Under the pieces are notes generated by a model that was given only the letters and a program-made list of their open reading frames with translations, was not told the DNA's origin and ran no database searches. The translations under genes were made by a program, and so were the position numbers. From the NCBI RefSeq assembly GCF_030867095.1, contig NC_081828.1, positions 51,313,434 to 51,377,433 of the forward strand: a stretch of 64,000 nt of DNA, given 5' to 3'. This stretch comes from Alligator mississippiensis. Taxonomy: Eukaryota > Chordata > Crocodylia > Alligatoridae. Of the stretch, positions 26,301-34,158 are shown piece by piece; position 1 is the first letter of the stretch; every line of letters starts with the position of its first letter.

Positions 26301-29300
26301 CCCTCTCCTAGGTTGAAGTGGGGAGAGCAGCTGGCTCCATGGTGGCTGCCAGGAAGCAGAGCTGCATTTTGCAGTTCTTGATCCAGTGAACTGCAGGGGC
26401 AAGCAGTCCCTTCTGATTACTGATAGCTTGTTTGGCAGTCTCCCTTCCCTAGTGGAGGACAGTCCATCTCCCAGTGATTGGGCTCACTGACATGCTCCCC
26501 TGGGGGTGGGGGAACAGAGGAGCAACCTTTATCACCCCCTGACTAGAGAGTGCATCTTTGTGGTGACTGTAGCGCTTCAGCTGGGACCTACTGAAAGTTT
26601 GGACATCCCTCAAAGTGCTATATTTTTGTAGCACTGCCACGTGTTGTGGCCCATATAGCACTATAAATGTGAAACAATTCAAACAAAAGAATCTGTAATA
26701 ATATTAGAGAGACTGACTGAGTAAAACTAAATACATGTTTTTCTCTCAATAGTTTGCTATTGTAGTAGCTCTCCTGAAATATAGAGGAAAATTAAGCACA
26801 GTCACAGGGCCCATCACCTTTTTTTCTAAGATGTATTAGAGTTCTAACAAATAGTACTTGGTATTTTTACATGTTGCTACTTTAAAAGCCATGGTATCTG
26901 ATGACAGTATGCCTTGTTGCTAGAGAATCCCAACTGATTAAGGAAAGGTGTTTGAAGCCGTTGCTGAAGGGTAGGTTATCTTTTGTGTTTCCTCAGCTGC
27001 TGCAAGGGGACAGTAGATGCAATAGTTCAGAAGAAACAGTCTGAATTGAATTTAGAAGCTGATTATGAGCGACTGCAGTTGGAAAAGATCACGGTAATCA
27101 GGGCTTCCTGGCTGCCCAGAATACAATTCAGACCCAGTTCAGAATTGGCTATATCTCCTTTTGTAAGAGCCAGACAAAAGAAGGGGCAAAGAACTAATTT
27201 ATACAAGAGATTTGGGAAGGAGTTTCAACAGACAGGAGAACGTTCATACTTCACAAGTATAAACCATACGCCACCAAATGTTTATTGCAGGAATAAATTC
27301 ATTCGTTTTGGTCAGTAACTAATTAAAATATGATCAGATCGATTATAGAATGCAGACTCTGCCCTCCAGAGGAAGAATCCAGTGCTCCAGAATTGTCCAC
27401 AAGAATTCTTCTATCCGCACAGCATCCTCTGCTTTTGGATTTTCCTACCAGCAGTTTCCTGCTTACCCTGCAGACACAAAGCACGTTATTTTAAATGTCT
27501 GAGTCATATTTAAATTTAAGTAATTCCCTGCAGTGTTACACCAAAGATTAGCACATCCATTCTCTCTTCACTGGATTTCATCTAAGTAGTTACAGCAGTA
27601 GACTGAAAGGATTGCTCCTCCTCCATGCTTGTTGGTTTGTGCTAGCATTGTGGGTGAAAAACAGAGTTTGGGGTTTACATGATATCTCCCCTCTTCTTGG
27701 CAGAGCAATATCTTGGCAGTAGACTGTTGAGCCTAATTAAACTGCAGCTTGTTGAATAAATCATATGGAATAAGGAATTAGCAAGTGAAAGGTTCCATGT
27801 TCAAAGGCTTAGGAAAAGTATATGTTCCTTTTCCTTTATAGCGTGAAGCTAGATGGGGTCCAGGTAAATATCCAAGATGGACAGAAGGATGGAATTACTT
27901 AAGAAGGAATAAGAGAGAAATCCTTTTGTCCCGTATGCTATTTGTCTTTTCTGTTATCTTTTTCCAGACTGAATGTTTTGACTGGGTTAATGCATGTGGA
28001 CTCCTTCTTTCTGAAGTCAAAGGCTCTCCAGTCTCCTTATTGAGTTTAGAAGAGCAGACCAATCTGTTTGGGCCACAGGTACTTAGAGACTTACATTCTA
28101 CCTTGGTTAGTAAATGTTATTTGGATAGAGAACAACTTGAAAGTTTTGACCTAATGAAGAAACTACATTCCTATTTCTAGAATGATTTAATACTGGGAGC
28201 CTTCTGCACTCAGCAGTCCAGGTGGAATTAATAGGAGCAGTAACTGTTTGTTACACCTATGATACTTCCTATGGGGGCAGATCATCTGCTGGTGAAAGTT
28301 GTCATAGCTTCAGTGGAGATATGGCTATTTATACAAGTTGAAGATCCGTTTTATGTTGCCTTGTATTTCTATTTCTCCCACAATAGTGGAATTTGATGGA
28401 ATTTTGGTTTTGGATCACAAAGTACTTTCTACTGTTACCAGAACCACTAGCCTAATTACCACATTTTCTTGCAGACTATATGCCCCAGAATATAATACAC
28501 ACCTTGTTTTTGAAAGGCAGAGTGAGGGGAAATAAAACCTGTTTCCTTACAGTAAGTAACTGAGTAGTAGCAATTAGGGAGCCAAGCCTGCTCCTTGTTC
28601 TGCTCCCTATGGATTACTGCAGATTTTACTTTCAGTTTCACCAGATAAGTGGCAGAACCTGCTCTTACCATATTTCTGACATGTAATGTGCACCTCAATT
28701 TCCAGCAGCTGGTTTTGGGGAAGTGGTGTGTGTTTTATATAAGAAAACGTTACTTAAGTAGTTGATCATATGGGTGCCACCTACATGTGAACATTTGATT
28801 TACACCTTTTAGACTGGAGGTCTAAAGCAGTGGTGCTCAATTTTCTGGCCCCGTGGGCCAGATGAGTGGTGCAGGGCCTGTCCGTAAGCTGGATTGCAGC
28901 TGAGGTTGAGCCCTACATCATCTTGACTGAGCCCTTTGAGCCCAGATAGGGCCCAATCCAGGCACACAGGGGTCTATGCCATCTTGACCCAGCCCCATGT
29001 GCCTGATCTAGCAAAGGGGCCATGATATCCAGCCCGTAGAATCCCCATGGATCTAGAAACTTAGCAACATGAGAGCAGCAATTAATACTGCCAGTTTCCT
29101 CCACTGCCAAATTTTCAGACACATGGGGAGCCCTGCAGGCTGGATGCCACAGCTCTGTGCGCAGAATCTGGACTGCGGGCTGGAAATTGAGCACCCAGAG
29201 TCTATGTAGGACTAAATTCACATGTGGGGGGAAGTCAGTCCAAATAGTCTTATTTCAATGGAGTTTCATTTGTTTACATCAGATCTGGACTTTGTCCACA

Positions 29301-32300
29301 TGACATCAAGACTGTTATGTGATTCCTTAGTTTATGTAGTGTAGATTCTGAATGTAATTTTGTAATATTCATAAGAATCGGGTAACGATTTAGATAAGAC
29401 AAAATACATTTAACTTGTGATTTCAAATAGATTTATTCCCATAGATAGCTGGCTAATAAGTGAGCCAAGCCTCCACTTATTTCACAGTTGAACATTTTGA
29501 GCGAGGCACGATAAGAGATTGGTTGACCTATTCTAGCGTTTTGCCTATATTACAAAATCCCAAATGAGCATTGACCAACAGCTTGCATTACTTAACAGAA
29601 AGTCCAGCCACAGACGCACCAGGTGAACTGTGTGGATTCTTCTTTACCTTATGGAAAATCTGAGTCTTCTCATGAACCTAGGAAAGACAAAACTGAACAT
29701 GCTGATACTGATATGAAACCTGTGATAGGGAAAGAAATGTTGGAAGCACAGGTGACAATCCCCTTTGTGTGTGTGTGCATAGTAGTGATGGCTGGAGTGT
29801 GAGGTGCTGTTTCCCAAAGGAGCCTTTTTTTGCTTCTTGCCTTCTGAGCCATTTGAAATCCAAACCCAAGTGCTATTGGGCCAGGCACTATTACACTGTC
29901 TATTCACCTTTCCTTGCAGCCCCTACAGCCTGCACCAGATGCCAGCAGTGATGGCCCAGCTGTAAGTGGTGAGATGATTGAGGACACAATCAGGTATATA
30001 GGATATGATTCTAACATCCATTTGAAATCTCTGAAGTCAGAAGCAGTGTCAGTCACTGGGGTAAGAATCTCCATGTTGTACATGATTTTCTTATTTTTGC
30101 TTGCAGAAACTTTCTGATTTGGCATGTGTGACAAGTGTAGTTGATTCATAGTTATCTAACTCCTAAGCAGTTGACTTTGCTTAAATATTTCACAGTAATT
30201 ATACATTTTTTTTGTGAGTTCAAGCACTGATTAATACAGACCAATATTAATTTTATAATTAATAAATACAATGTTATAATTAATTAATACAATTTTAAAC
30301 TTTACTAACCAGCAAGTTGGCTCCAGATATTTAGTTGGTAACCAACACAAAACCCCAGATATTCAGATAGTATAAACTGGTGCAGTTCTGTTAACTTATA
30401 CTAGCTGAGGATCTGGCAAACAAATTGCATTTTACTGTCTATTGTTATAGTATCATAGATAAATTTTTTAGTTGCTAGATTCTCTCACTTCATTCCACAT
30501 AGAGCATATGCAGAACACATTACAATTTATTGTTATAATTTTTAAAACAGCCTCCAACTAGTTTTTATGTCACTGCTTCTCTACGCAGACTCAAACAGCC
30601 GGAGAAGTCTGCCCAAAATCATTCTTTCTGAAATGCTTCACTTGTATACAAGCCTTTTTTGACAGCAAAAGGAAGAATATAGCTAAAAATCACCCCTCTG
30701 GTCCATCCCTCTCATGAGCACCCTTATGAATGAAGGTTTCACCTTGAACTCTCAGCAATATCACTCAAGAACTTCCACTTCCATCCATGCTAATTCCATT
30801 CTGGCATTGATGACTTGAGAGATGGCTAGAAAGGAGCACCATGCCAGAATTGGGCTGGTACAAAGGTCTCTGTCTACTGAGTTGAGACAAAAATCTCATA
30901 TATTTGACTCATTTCAGACTCAACAAGAGAGGTAGCCAATGGCCTGAGAAGGGTCCTTCTAGTGTCCTGGTACTCACTAGTAAAGTGCCATTAGTGATAG
31001 TCTGTAAACCTGTGGATTGCATCTCTCCCAGTACCGAGCTCTTGGTACTTTGCACATTGGTTGTACACCAACACAAGAGCTAACCTTGGAAATGTGTTCC
31101 TCAACATTCAGCACACTGATGCATAGCTTCTCTGTACCTATGCATGGTACCAAGTAATTTATCTGTTGAGTCTTCCATTTGAAATACTGAAGATATTTTT
31201 AGTAGTTCTTGAATCACTGATATGCAGAAAAAAAGAGATTTCTCTGGTACTGATTTTTCTTCCTTCTCATGTAGCAGGAGCCCAACACAGCCAGGGCACT
31301 CTGGACAAGGGAGTCCTTCCCTTGGAAGAGGTGTACTCCTTTTCTTCATTCCATGGGGGACATGACAGGAACTCCTCTTCTATATACCCTCCTTCCCCTC
31401 CTTGGAGAACATAATGGGTGTCAGGAAGAGACTATGGTGAAGGATCTACAAGGGACAGTAGTAAATGTCCTAGTGCCCAATAGAGAGCATCTCCTGGGGC
31501 CCCTTGTGTTTCCTAACCCAGTACCTGTCCTAGACTTGACCCTTCTGGATGCCTTGAGGATGCAGCTATATTCATGCAAGCCTGCATTGTTGTCCCCTTC
31601 CAACCTTAGATTCCTTTCCCAAAGAGGCAGTGCAGATCGCCAGTGCCAGCTCAACTTCTGTCCCACATGAAATATCTTGGATACTGAGGAGGGACATTTT
31701 GCCACCAGAAGTGATCAGTGCATATACCATAACATGGTGGTGTATTCTTAGCAACAAGTAACCCATGGAGCCCACTGGGGTCTGATTCAAGAAAGCACTT
31801 AAGCCCATGCCTAACACTGAGCACATGAGAGAATCCATTTGAAATCAGTGCAACTGCTCATGCACTTAACGTGATTTCTATGCGTACACAATTTAATGCA
31901 CTGGTACCTTGATGCAGCAGCCCTTCTTTCTAGGTTGCTTGCTCAGGATGCATTTAAGCAGCATTGGCCCACCAGCACGAGGCTTGAACTAGCACACGCT
32001 GCAGATGACATGCAACCTTGCCTTTCTTCCCCCTCATCATACTCATGTACAGAAGATGTTTCCTTTTCTCAAACAGAGAGAGATGACTGCCAGCAAGTCA
32101 ACAACTGCCTGTTCCCAAAAGGAGTTTGAGACTCTTGCTTTCTTGGAACATCTGCAGTCACAGCTTCTGTGAGTATTGGGTTTCCCAGTGAAGGGGACAA
32201 GAGAACCAAGAGTATTAGAGATTTATTGTAGACTGGGGTGTCAAACTTGCCTGTGCCCTTGGCTGGATCCAGACTGGGGCTCCTCCTGGACTAGATCTAG

Positions 32301-34158
32301 ACCTGTTGGAAGCAGTGGGACAAACAGCGTGAGTGGGGAAGGTCTCTGGTCTCTTACCACTACCACTTCACAAACAGTGTGAGTGGTAGTGGTAGGAGGA
32401 CAGGGGGTGATGGCCTGGGGGTTAACACAGCTTTTGCTCACCCCGCTACTGCTGACGCATGTGCCCATCAGGGATCCATGCCCGGATTTCAGTGGGACAC
32501 CCTGCCTTACAGTTATCACTCAGTCCCTCTGTGAGCCAAGTGAAATGGATTCACGAGCTAGATCTGACCCATGGACTGTGTGTTTGACTCTCCTGTTCTG
32601 ACAAAGATGATTATCTTGATCTCCAGTAATGTTTAAAAAAACATTTATGCAAAGTTATGCCTTTGACCCAACTGGTTCCATTCTGTTCTCAGTCTTGTTT
32701 TTGTCTTGGGCCAGATCCTCAGCTGGTACAAGCAATTGTAGCTCCATAGCTCCTTTAATTCAATGGAGCTATACTGAATTACATTGGCTAAGGAGATGAC
32801 TCATTTAACTCTGCTGACTTATATGGAACTGCTCCATATTTATCCTTATGCAACCAAGATCAGTATCTGACACCCCCCCCCCTTCCCATTAGCATAAAAA
32901 TATTAAAATAAATTGAATCTGAATTTTAATGTGATATAGTCCTGAATTCCCCATTTGATTTAGTTCTTAATGCTACAACTTTACATTGTGAATTTATTTT
33001 CATACCACCCATTAGTTCTTCTGAAAACCTTTATTTTCTAAGCTGTACTAGAGATGTGGCCAACACTTCGTTAGGTTATAGATTTCAGTGTTGTCCTGGC
33101 TGTTGGATTACAGAAAAACAGAGACCCGTGCTCAGACAGCAGAGGAGAAATCAGAAAAATTGGAGCAGCAGCTGGAGGAAGCTCTGGGGAGAATTCAAGA
33201 GTTGGAGAAAGAGCTGGAAAAATCACACAGGACCCAAGAAGCAGCATCAAAACGTGAGAGTTCATTTTCCAACCCTTTTCTAGTTCTTGGCGACCTCAAA
33301 GGGCCACAGCCTGCATTTGGAAGAGCTGCTGTAAGAGATGAGACCAGATGATCTATTTCATCTGGTATTCTGTCACTTGCTTTACAGGCAGATGCAAGAA
33401 ATCCTGAAGTAGGCATTAGGGCAGGGGTAGGCAACATTTTTTGTCCAGAGTGCCGAAAAAACCACAATGTCTACTTTGGAAGGTGCTGGAGTGCCAACAT
33501 GCCGGAGCCCGGAGCAGCTGTTTGCAGCTTCCCTACTGCAGCTGGCCCATGGAGCTCGGTCTGCTTGCAGCAGAGCTTGCAGCCTCCCAGCCACCTGCTG
33601 GGAGCAGCCTGGGCTCCATGGCTGGCAACAGCTGCTTAGAGCCCGGGCTGGCAGTGGTGTGCCGAGCAAAATGGCCTTGTGTGCCATGCTAGGCACGCGT
33701 GCCAGGGGTTGCTGACCCCTGCATTAGGGAGTGAAATGCCTTCAGAGAAAGCTATTCCCTCCTGCTTATTTGCATATGAGTATCTAAGGCATGAAGACTG
33801 ACATTCCCTGTCACGTGGGAGGTCTGTGGTGGACCATGTGGTATGCGAGTCACAAGCTAGTGTCCTAAACCATGGATCACTTTTCTGTATAACTATACAT
33901 TTTTTATACTATACGTATATTCTTGATCCTGTTTTGAACCCTCCCAAACTCTTGGCCTAGCTTTTGGCCCTGCTACAATGAGTTTTTGATTATCAAAGAT
34001 AAAAAGACCCAGGAATGCATTATTCTGTGTTTATTTTTAATGTGTTTATATATTATTTTTAAATTTCAGAAATCCACTTCCAAGAAGAAACCAGTCCAAC
34101 TTCTCATACACAGTCTTGCACTGCCCGGTCCAGGAAAACCAGCAAACACAAAAAATAA
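148..34158 (+). CDS. AXDND1: AXDND1, axonemal dynein light chain domain protein (3' part, 21 exons)
   Basis: The window holds the C-terminal 885 codons of AXDND1; the 5' exons (about 130-190 residues by comparison with the roughly 1,012-residue human protein) lie to the left. Exons: 148-233, 2207-2263, 2385-2493, 4382-4503, 6043-6183, 6741-6845, 9102-9222, 11667-11768, 12374-12540, 16367-16442, 18981-19215, 20820-21033, 23571-23664, 25808-26013, 26997-27093, 27968-28078, 29599-29751, 29920-30060, 32077-32168, 33114-33253, 34070-34158. All have AG/GT borders, matching phases and no internal stop; they sum to 2,658 nt. The block [19 protein letters not shown] (4382-4503) is the signature of the axonemal dynein light chain (p28/DNALI1-like) domain. 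The rest is largely helical, ending in a Glu/Lys-rich coiled coil and a basic tail. The family is testis-enriched and needed for the sperm flagellum in mouse (established knowledge). Identity rests on recalled human sequence and on the NPHS2/TDRD5 neighbours. Confidence 0.95.
234..2206 (+). other. AXDND1 intron, no recognised feature
   Basis: AT-rich unique-looking sequence. A run CCAGCCGTGCACAAGGCTGT near 2045 resembles a common repeat tail but is not assignable. Confidence 0.6.
2207..2263 (+). CDS. AXDND1: AXDND1 exon
   Basis: TTATAG acceptor and AT|GTGAGT donor. Encodes [18 protein letters not shown]; human has KYTTLLTDSENRLLLFPSM. 57 nt. Confidence 0.92.
2385..2493 (+). CDS. AXDND1: AXDND1 exon
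   Basis: TTTTAG acceptor and CAG|GTAGAG donor. Encodes [20 protein letters not shown] and on to VLEPSQ, the start of the dynein light chain-like domain. Ends in phase 0. Confidence 0.92.
3215..4075 (+). mobile_element. Degraded LINE, RTE-like, ORF2 C-terminal part
   Basis: Scattered plus-strand frames read as pieces of the post-RT region of a widespread animal [20 protein letters not shown] near 3220, [15 protein letters not shown] near 3365, [15 protein letters not shown] near 3610. Several stops and frame changes make it an old copy. The exact clade is inferred. Confidence 0.6.
4382..4503 (+). CDS. AXDND1: AXDND1 exon with dynein light chain signature
   Basis: CACCAG acceptor and CTCAG|GTCAGG donor. 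Encodes [16 protein letters not shown] followed by [19 protein letters not shown], very close to the DNALI1/p28 motif FDELIREVTINCAERG. This is the best-conserved block of the gene. Confidence 0.95.
5233..5415 (-). mobile_element. CR1 LINE, 3' end fragment
   Basis: The reverse complement of this stretch closely matches the 3' end of the CR1 copy at about 8690-8859: [14 protein letters not shown]-type codons, the CAGGGGGTCGGACT block, and the terminal ATCTATGAAT. Confidence 0.9.
6043..6183 (+). CDS. AXDND1: AXDND1 exon
   Basis: TTACAG acceptor and ACCAG|GTCTGA donor (a weaker donor). Encodes [20 protein letters not shown] and on to ESIGRLT, part of the helical dynein light chain-like domain. 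Confidence 0.92.
6741..6845 (+). CDS. AXDND1: AXDND1 exon
   Basis: TTTCAG acceptor and GCAAA|GTGAG donor. Encodes [20 protein letters not shown] and on to RDSELNA, a charged helix; human has ELCLVRAHDVKLTKETEKAH. Confidence 0.92.
7290..8859 (+). mobile_element. CR1 LINE, 5'-truncated, relatively young
   Basis: Two long frames (7304-8119 and 8062-8775) cover most of the reverse transcriptase of a CR1 [21 protein letters not shown] at the start, [24 protein letters not shown], and the catalytic FADD in [13 protein letters not shown] frame change lies in the overlap at about 8062-8100. It ends in the CR1-type 3' tail with ATCTATGAAT at 8859. The 5' end is truncated inside the RT, as is usual for this family. 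It lies in the sense direction in an AXDND1 intron. Confidence 0.92.
9102..9222 (+). CDS. AXDND1: AXDND1 exon
   Basis: TTGTAG acceptor and CTGAAA|GTAGGT donor. Encodes [20 protein letters not shown] and on to [14 protein letters not shown]; human has RDIWSSATYELALK. Confidence 0.94.
9223..12373 (+). other. AXDND1 introns around the 11667 exon
   Basis: Poly-T runs at 9402-9420 and 9641-9659; a purine-rich stretch at 11100-11400 and a pyrimidine-rich stretch at 11905-12060. No gene-like frames besides the exon at 11667-11768. Confidence 0.55.
11667..11768 (+). CDS. AXDND1: AXDND1 exon
   Basis: TTCCAG acceptor and GAG|GTATGG donor. Encodes [20 protein letters not shown] and on to HFVLLLASE; human has VIERNRVILARRLYLNEKGW. 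34 codons, phase 0 at both ends. Confidence 0.94.
12374..12540 (+). CDS. AXDND1: AXDND1 exon
   Basis: ATACAG acceptor and GCTTT|GTGAGT donor. Encodes [20 protein letters not shown] and on to [14 protein letters not shown]; human has STRETLKIVKDGLTKWQEFF in the matching part. Confidence 0.92.
12605..12680 (+). repeat. Short GGTGGCGAGTGG-type tandem repeat
   Basis: Three imperfect copies of GGTGGYGAGTRG with G-rich spacers. Confidence 0.5.
12805..12844. repeat. Perfect hairpin, 15-bp arms
   Basis: Arms 12805-12819 (TACCTGTAGTAACTT) and 12830-12844 are exact reverse complements with a 10-base loop. It lies in an intron, not next to a splice site. Confidence 0.8.
13090..13725. repeat. Unclassified GC-rich repeat-like block
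   Basis: Begins with an AT-balanced stretch (GGGCTGTGCAAAGCTTTGGG, then GATTTGG motifs) and passes into a GC-rich part where a unit containing CAATGGCTGACC/CCATGGCTGCCC, CCCTTTAA and AAAGCCCTGG occurs twice about 150 bp apart (about 13375-13440 and 13525-13610). No coding support. Confidence 0.45.
14105..14607 (+). repeat. Direct repeat copy 1 (about 500 bp)
   Basis: Matches 15150-15612 in the same orientation; shared landmarks are ATGAGAGTCTG, CTACTTTATGGA, GACTCAGGGG, CACATAGGATGCCTG and GATACTTGC. Family not recognised. Confidence 0.7.
14625..15068. mobile_element. Fold-back (MITE-like) element
   Basis: Long inverted repeats: GGCCAGACTCCATTTCCCAG (about 14640) to CCATGGAGACC (14702) pairs with 14995-15068 reversed, and an inner pair around GGTCTGGAGCCAGGG (14833) pairs with about 14917-14945. 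Nearly the whole 440 bp can fold on itself. No transposase frame. It lies between two direct repeats. Confidence 0.65.
15150..15612 (+). repeat. Direct repeat copy 2 (about 460 bp)
   Basis: Second copy of the 14105-14607 sequence, more diverged and partly shortened, ending in an A-rich run at about 15600. Confidence 0.7.
15613..16366 (+). other. AXDND1 intron, no recognised feature
   Basis: Mixed sequence with a T-run near 15745 and a pyrimidine-rich patch at 15775-15810; nothing else seen. Confidence 0.5.
16367..16442 (+). CDS. AXDND1: AXDND1 exon
   Basis: TCATAG acceptor and GGAAAT|GTAAGA donor. Encodes [20 protein letters not shown] then KNFGN. A Penelope-like element fills most of the next intron. 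Confidence 0.88.
16513..18900 (-). mobile_element. Penelope-like retroelement with RT and GIY-YIG endonuclease
   Basis: Minus-strand frames show a Penelope-type reverse transcriptase (18367-17549: [37 protein letters not shown]) and, downstream in another frame (17476-16880), a Cys-rich knuckle [12 protein letters not shown] followed by a GIY-YIG nuclease ([22 protein letters not shown]). The N-terminal part above 18367 is present but broken, so the copy is dead as read. The low-coordinate end carries the typical tail (TTGTAGCTGTGTTGGTCTAA, then TCTTTTATTAGACCAAC and CGAGTTCAAAAACCCTTCGT). It sits antisense in the intron before the 18981 exon. The RT plus GIY-YIG pairing separates it from LINEs and LTR elements. 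Confidence 0.93.
18981..19215 (+). CDS. AXDND1: AXDND1 exon (longest in window)
   Basis: TTTCAG acceptor and AATG|GTAAGA donor. Encodes [20 protein letters not shown] and on to [11 protein letters not shown]; human has LLNEKKEEFGGDVLLSK and QQYQVRINGDNG. 235 nt. Confidence 0.95.
19216..20333 (+). other. AXDND1 intron, no recognised feature
   Basis: Unique-looking sequence; the open frame at 19787-20059 lacks coding features. Confidence 0.5.
20334..20363 (+). repeat. (GT)n microsatellite
   Basis: About 15 uninterrupted GT units in an AXDND1 intron. Confidence 0.95.
20820..21033 (+). CDS. AXDND1: AXDND1 exon
   Basis: CTGCAG acceptor and GTTCC|GTAAGA donor. Encodes [20 protein letters not shown] and on to KNKKPHV; human has GVARSLINLSNSLEIW. 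Confidence 0.93.
21621..23141 (+). mobile_element. CR1 LINE, 5'-truncated, older copy
   Basis: Four consecutive frame pieces (21637-21843, 21886-22224, 22303-22662, 22670-22960) read as CR1 reverse transcriptase: [54 protein letters not shown]. The catalytic FADD site reads FTDY. The 3' end has GGACTAGATGACCTCCTGA and TCTATGATTTTAT. More decayed than the 7290-8859 copy. Confidence 0.92.
23571..23664 (+). CDS. AXDND1: AXDND1 exon
   Basis: TTTCAG acceptor and CAGGAA|GTATGT donor. Encodes [20 protein letters not shown] and on to VYLTQE, in phase with both neighbours. Confidence 0.9.
23665..24712 (+). other. AXDND1 intron, no recognised feature
   Basis: Unique-looking sequence up to the hAT-like element. 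Confidence 0.5.
24713..25165. mobile_element. hAT-like non-autonomous DNA element
   Basis: Left end CAGGGGCCAGCAATG and right end TGTTGCCAATCCTTG are imperfect inverted repeats of the hAT type. Flanking 8-mers CTGTAGTA and TTCTAGCA are only partly alike. No transposase. Confidence 0.6.
25189..25240 (+). repeat. 26-bp tandem duplication
   Basis: Two adjacent 26-bp units (25189-25214 and 25215-25240) differ at one base. Confidence 0.9.
25808..26013 (+). CDS. AXDND1: AXDND1 exon
   Basis: TTCCAG acceptor and ATTAG|GTATTT donor. Encodes [20 protein letters not shown] then [20 protein letters not shown] and on to SRFSSYII; human has DLVDWMVNLLVFMTPD and RYSSFII. Confidence 0.94.
26130..26690. mobile_element. 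Fold-back MITE-like element with GTAGCGCTAC motifs
   Basis: TGCCTGTAGCGCTACAAAAA near 26213 pairs with TTTTTGTAGCACTGCCA near 26623. Several GTAGNNCTAC half-palindromes lie at both ends and the middle is GC-rich. No coding frame. Confidence 0.45.
26997..27093 (+). CDS. AXDND1: AXDND1 exon
   Basis: CCTCAG acceptor and ATCACG|GTAATC donor. Encodes [20 protein letters not shown] and on to LQLEKIT, coiled-coil-like. Confidence 0.88.
27094..27967 (+). other. AXDND1 intron, no recognised feature
   Basis: The frame stays open 75 codons past the donor at 27094, to 27318; read-through there would add an unrelated basic tail. No other signal. Confidence 0.5.
27968..28078 (+). CDS. AXDND1: AXDND1 exon
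   Basis: TTCCAG acceptor and CCACAG|GTACTT donor. Encodes [20 protein letters not shown] and on to [11 protein letters not shown]; human has DECYEWIDACSILLSDVTG. 37 codons. Confidence 0.9.
28828..29199. mobile_element. hAT-like non-autonomous DNA element
   Basis: Ends CAGTGGTGCTCAATTTTC and GAAATTGAGCACCCAGA are inverted; the flanks GTCTAAAG and GTCTATGT resemble an 8-bp target duplication. About 372 bp, no transposase. Confidence 0.7.
29599..29751 (+). CDS. AXDND1: AXDND1 exon (low complexity, poorly conserved)
   Basis: TTAACAG acceptor and GCACAG|GTGACA donor. 51 open codons in phase 0: [20 protein letters not shown] then a hydrophilic Ser/Glu/Lys-rich stretch ending GKEMLEAQ. I have no firm match for it; support comes from the borders and unbroken phase. 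Confidence 0.72.
29920..30060 (+). CDS. AXDND1: AXDND1 exon
   Basis: TTGCAG acceptor and ACTGGG|GTAAGA donor. Encodes [20 protein letters not shown] then [20 protein letters not shown] and on to VSVTG. 47 codons, phase 0. Confidence 0.82.
30061..31779 (+). other. AXDND1 intron, no recognised feature
   Basis: AT-rich at 30180-30300 with TTAATTAATAC motifs, then mixed sequence. No convincing exon. Confidence 0.5.
31780..31885. repeat. Ancient interspersed repeat fragment
   Basis: GGGTCTGATTCAAGAAAGCA, then CACTTAAGCCCATGCC and CTCATGCACTTAACGTG resemble a common amniote repeat with inverted CACTTAAG motifs. Family not assigned. Confidence 0.4.
32077..32168 (+). CDS. AXDND1: AXDND1 exon
   Basis: AAACAG acceptor and CTTCT|GTGAGT donor. 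Encodes [20 protein letters not shown] then [10 protein letters not shown]; human has a matching [12 protein letters not shown] block. Confidence 0.88.
32233..32595. mobile_element. hAT-like non-autonomous DNA element
   Basis: Ends CTGGGGTGTCAAACTTG and GTTTGACTCTCCTG are inverted; interior about 360 bp without transposase; target duplication no longer clear. Confidence 0.6.
32709..32868. repeat. MITE-like repeat
   Basis: Starts GGGCCAGATCCTCAGCTGGT and ends with a diverged inverse (CAAGATCAGTATCTGAC); it has an internal AGCTCCAT...ATGGAGCT palindrome. Confidence 0.5.
33114..33253 (+). CDS. AXDND1: AXDND1 exon, coiled coil
   Basis: ATTACAG acceptor and AAAC|GTGAGA donor. Encodes [20 protein letters not shown] then [20 protein letters not shown]. 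Heptad-like Leu/Ile spacing with alternating Glu and Lys marks a coiled coil. Confidence 0.92.
33422..33721. mobile_element. hAT-like non-autonomous element with exact 8-bp target duplication
   Basis: Ends CAGGGGTAGGCAACA and TTGCTGACCCCTG are inverted. CATTAGGG occurs directly before (33414-33421) and after (33722-33729) the 300-bp element. Last AXDND1 intron. Confidence 0.88.
34070..34158 (+). CDS. AXDND1: AXDND1 last coding exon
   Basis: TTTCAG acceptor. Encodes [20 protein letters not shown] then SRKTSKHKK and stop TAA at 34156-34158, a basic tail. An AATAAA string overlaps the stop (34154-34159) and is probably not the working poly(A) signal; the next AATAAA I see is at 35843-35848. Confidence 0.85.

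Noticed and set aside
26983-27318. A longer reading of the AXDND1 exon at 26997, past 27093
   Set aside because: A GT donor at 27094 in phase with the next exon is the better choice; codons after it have no AXDND1-like features.
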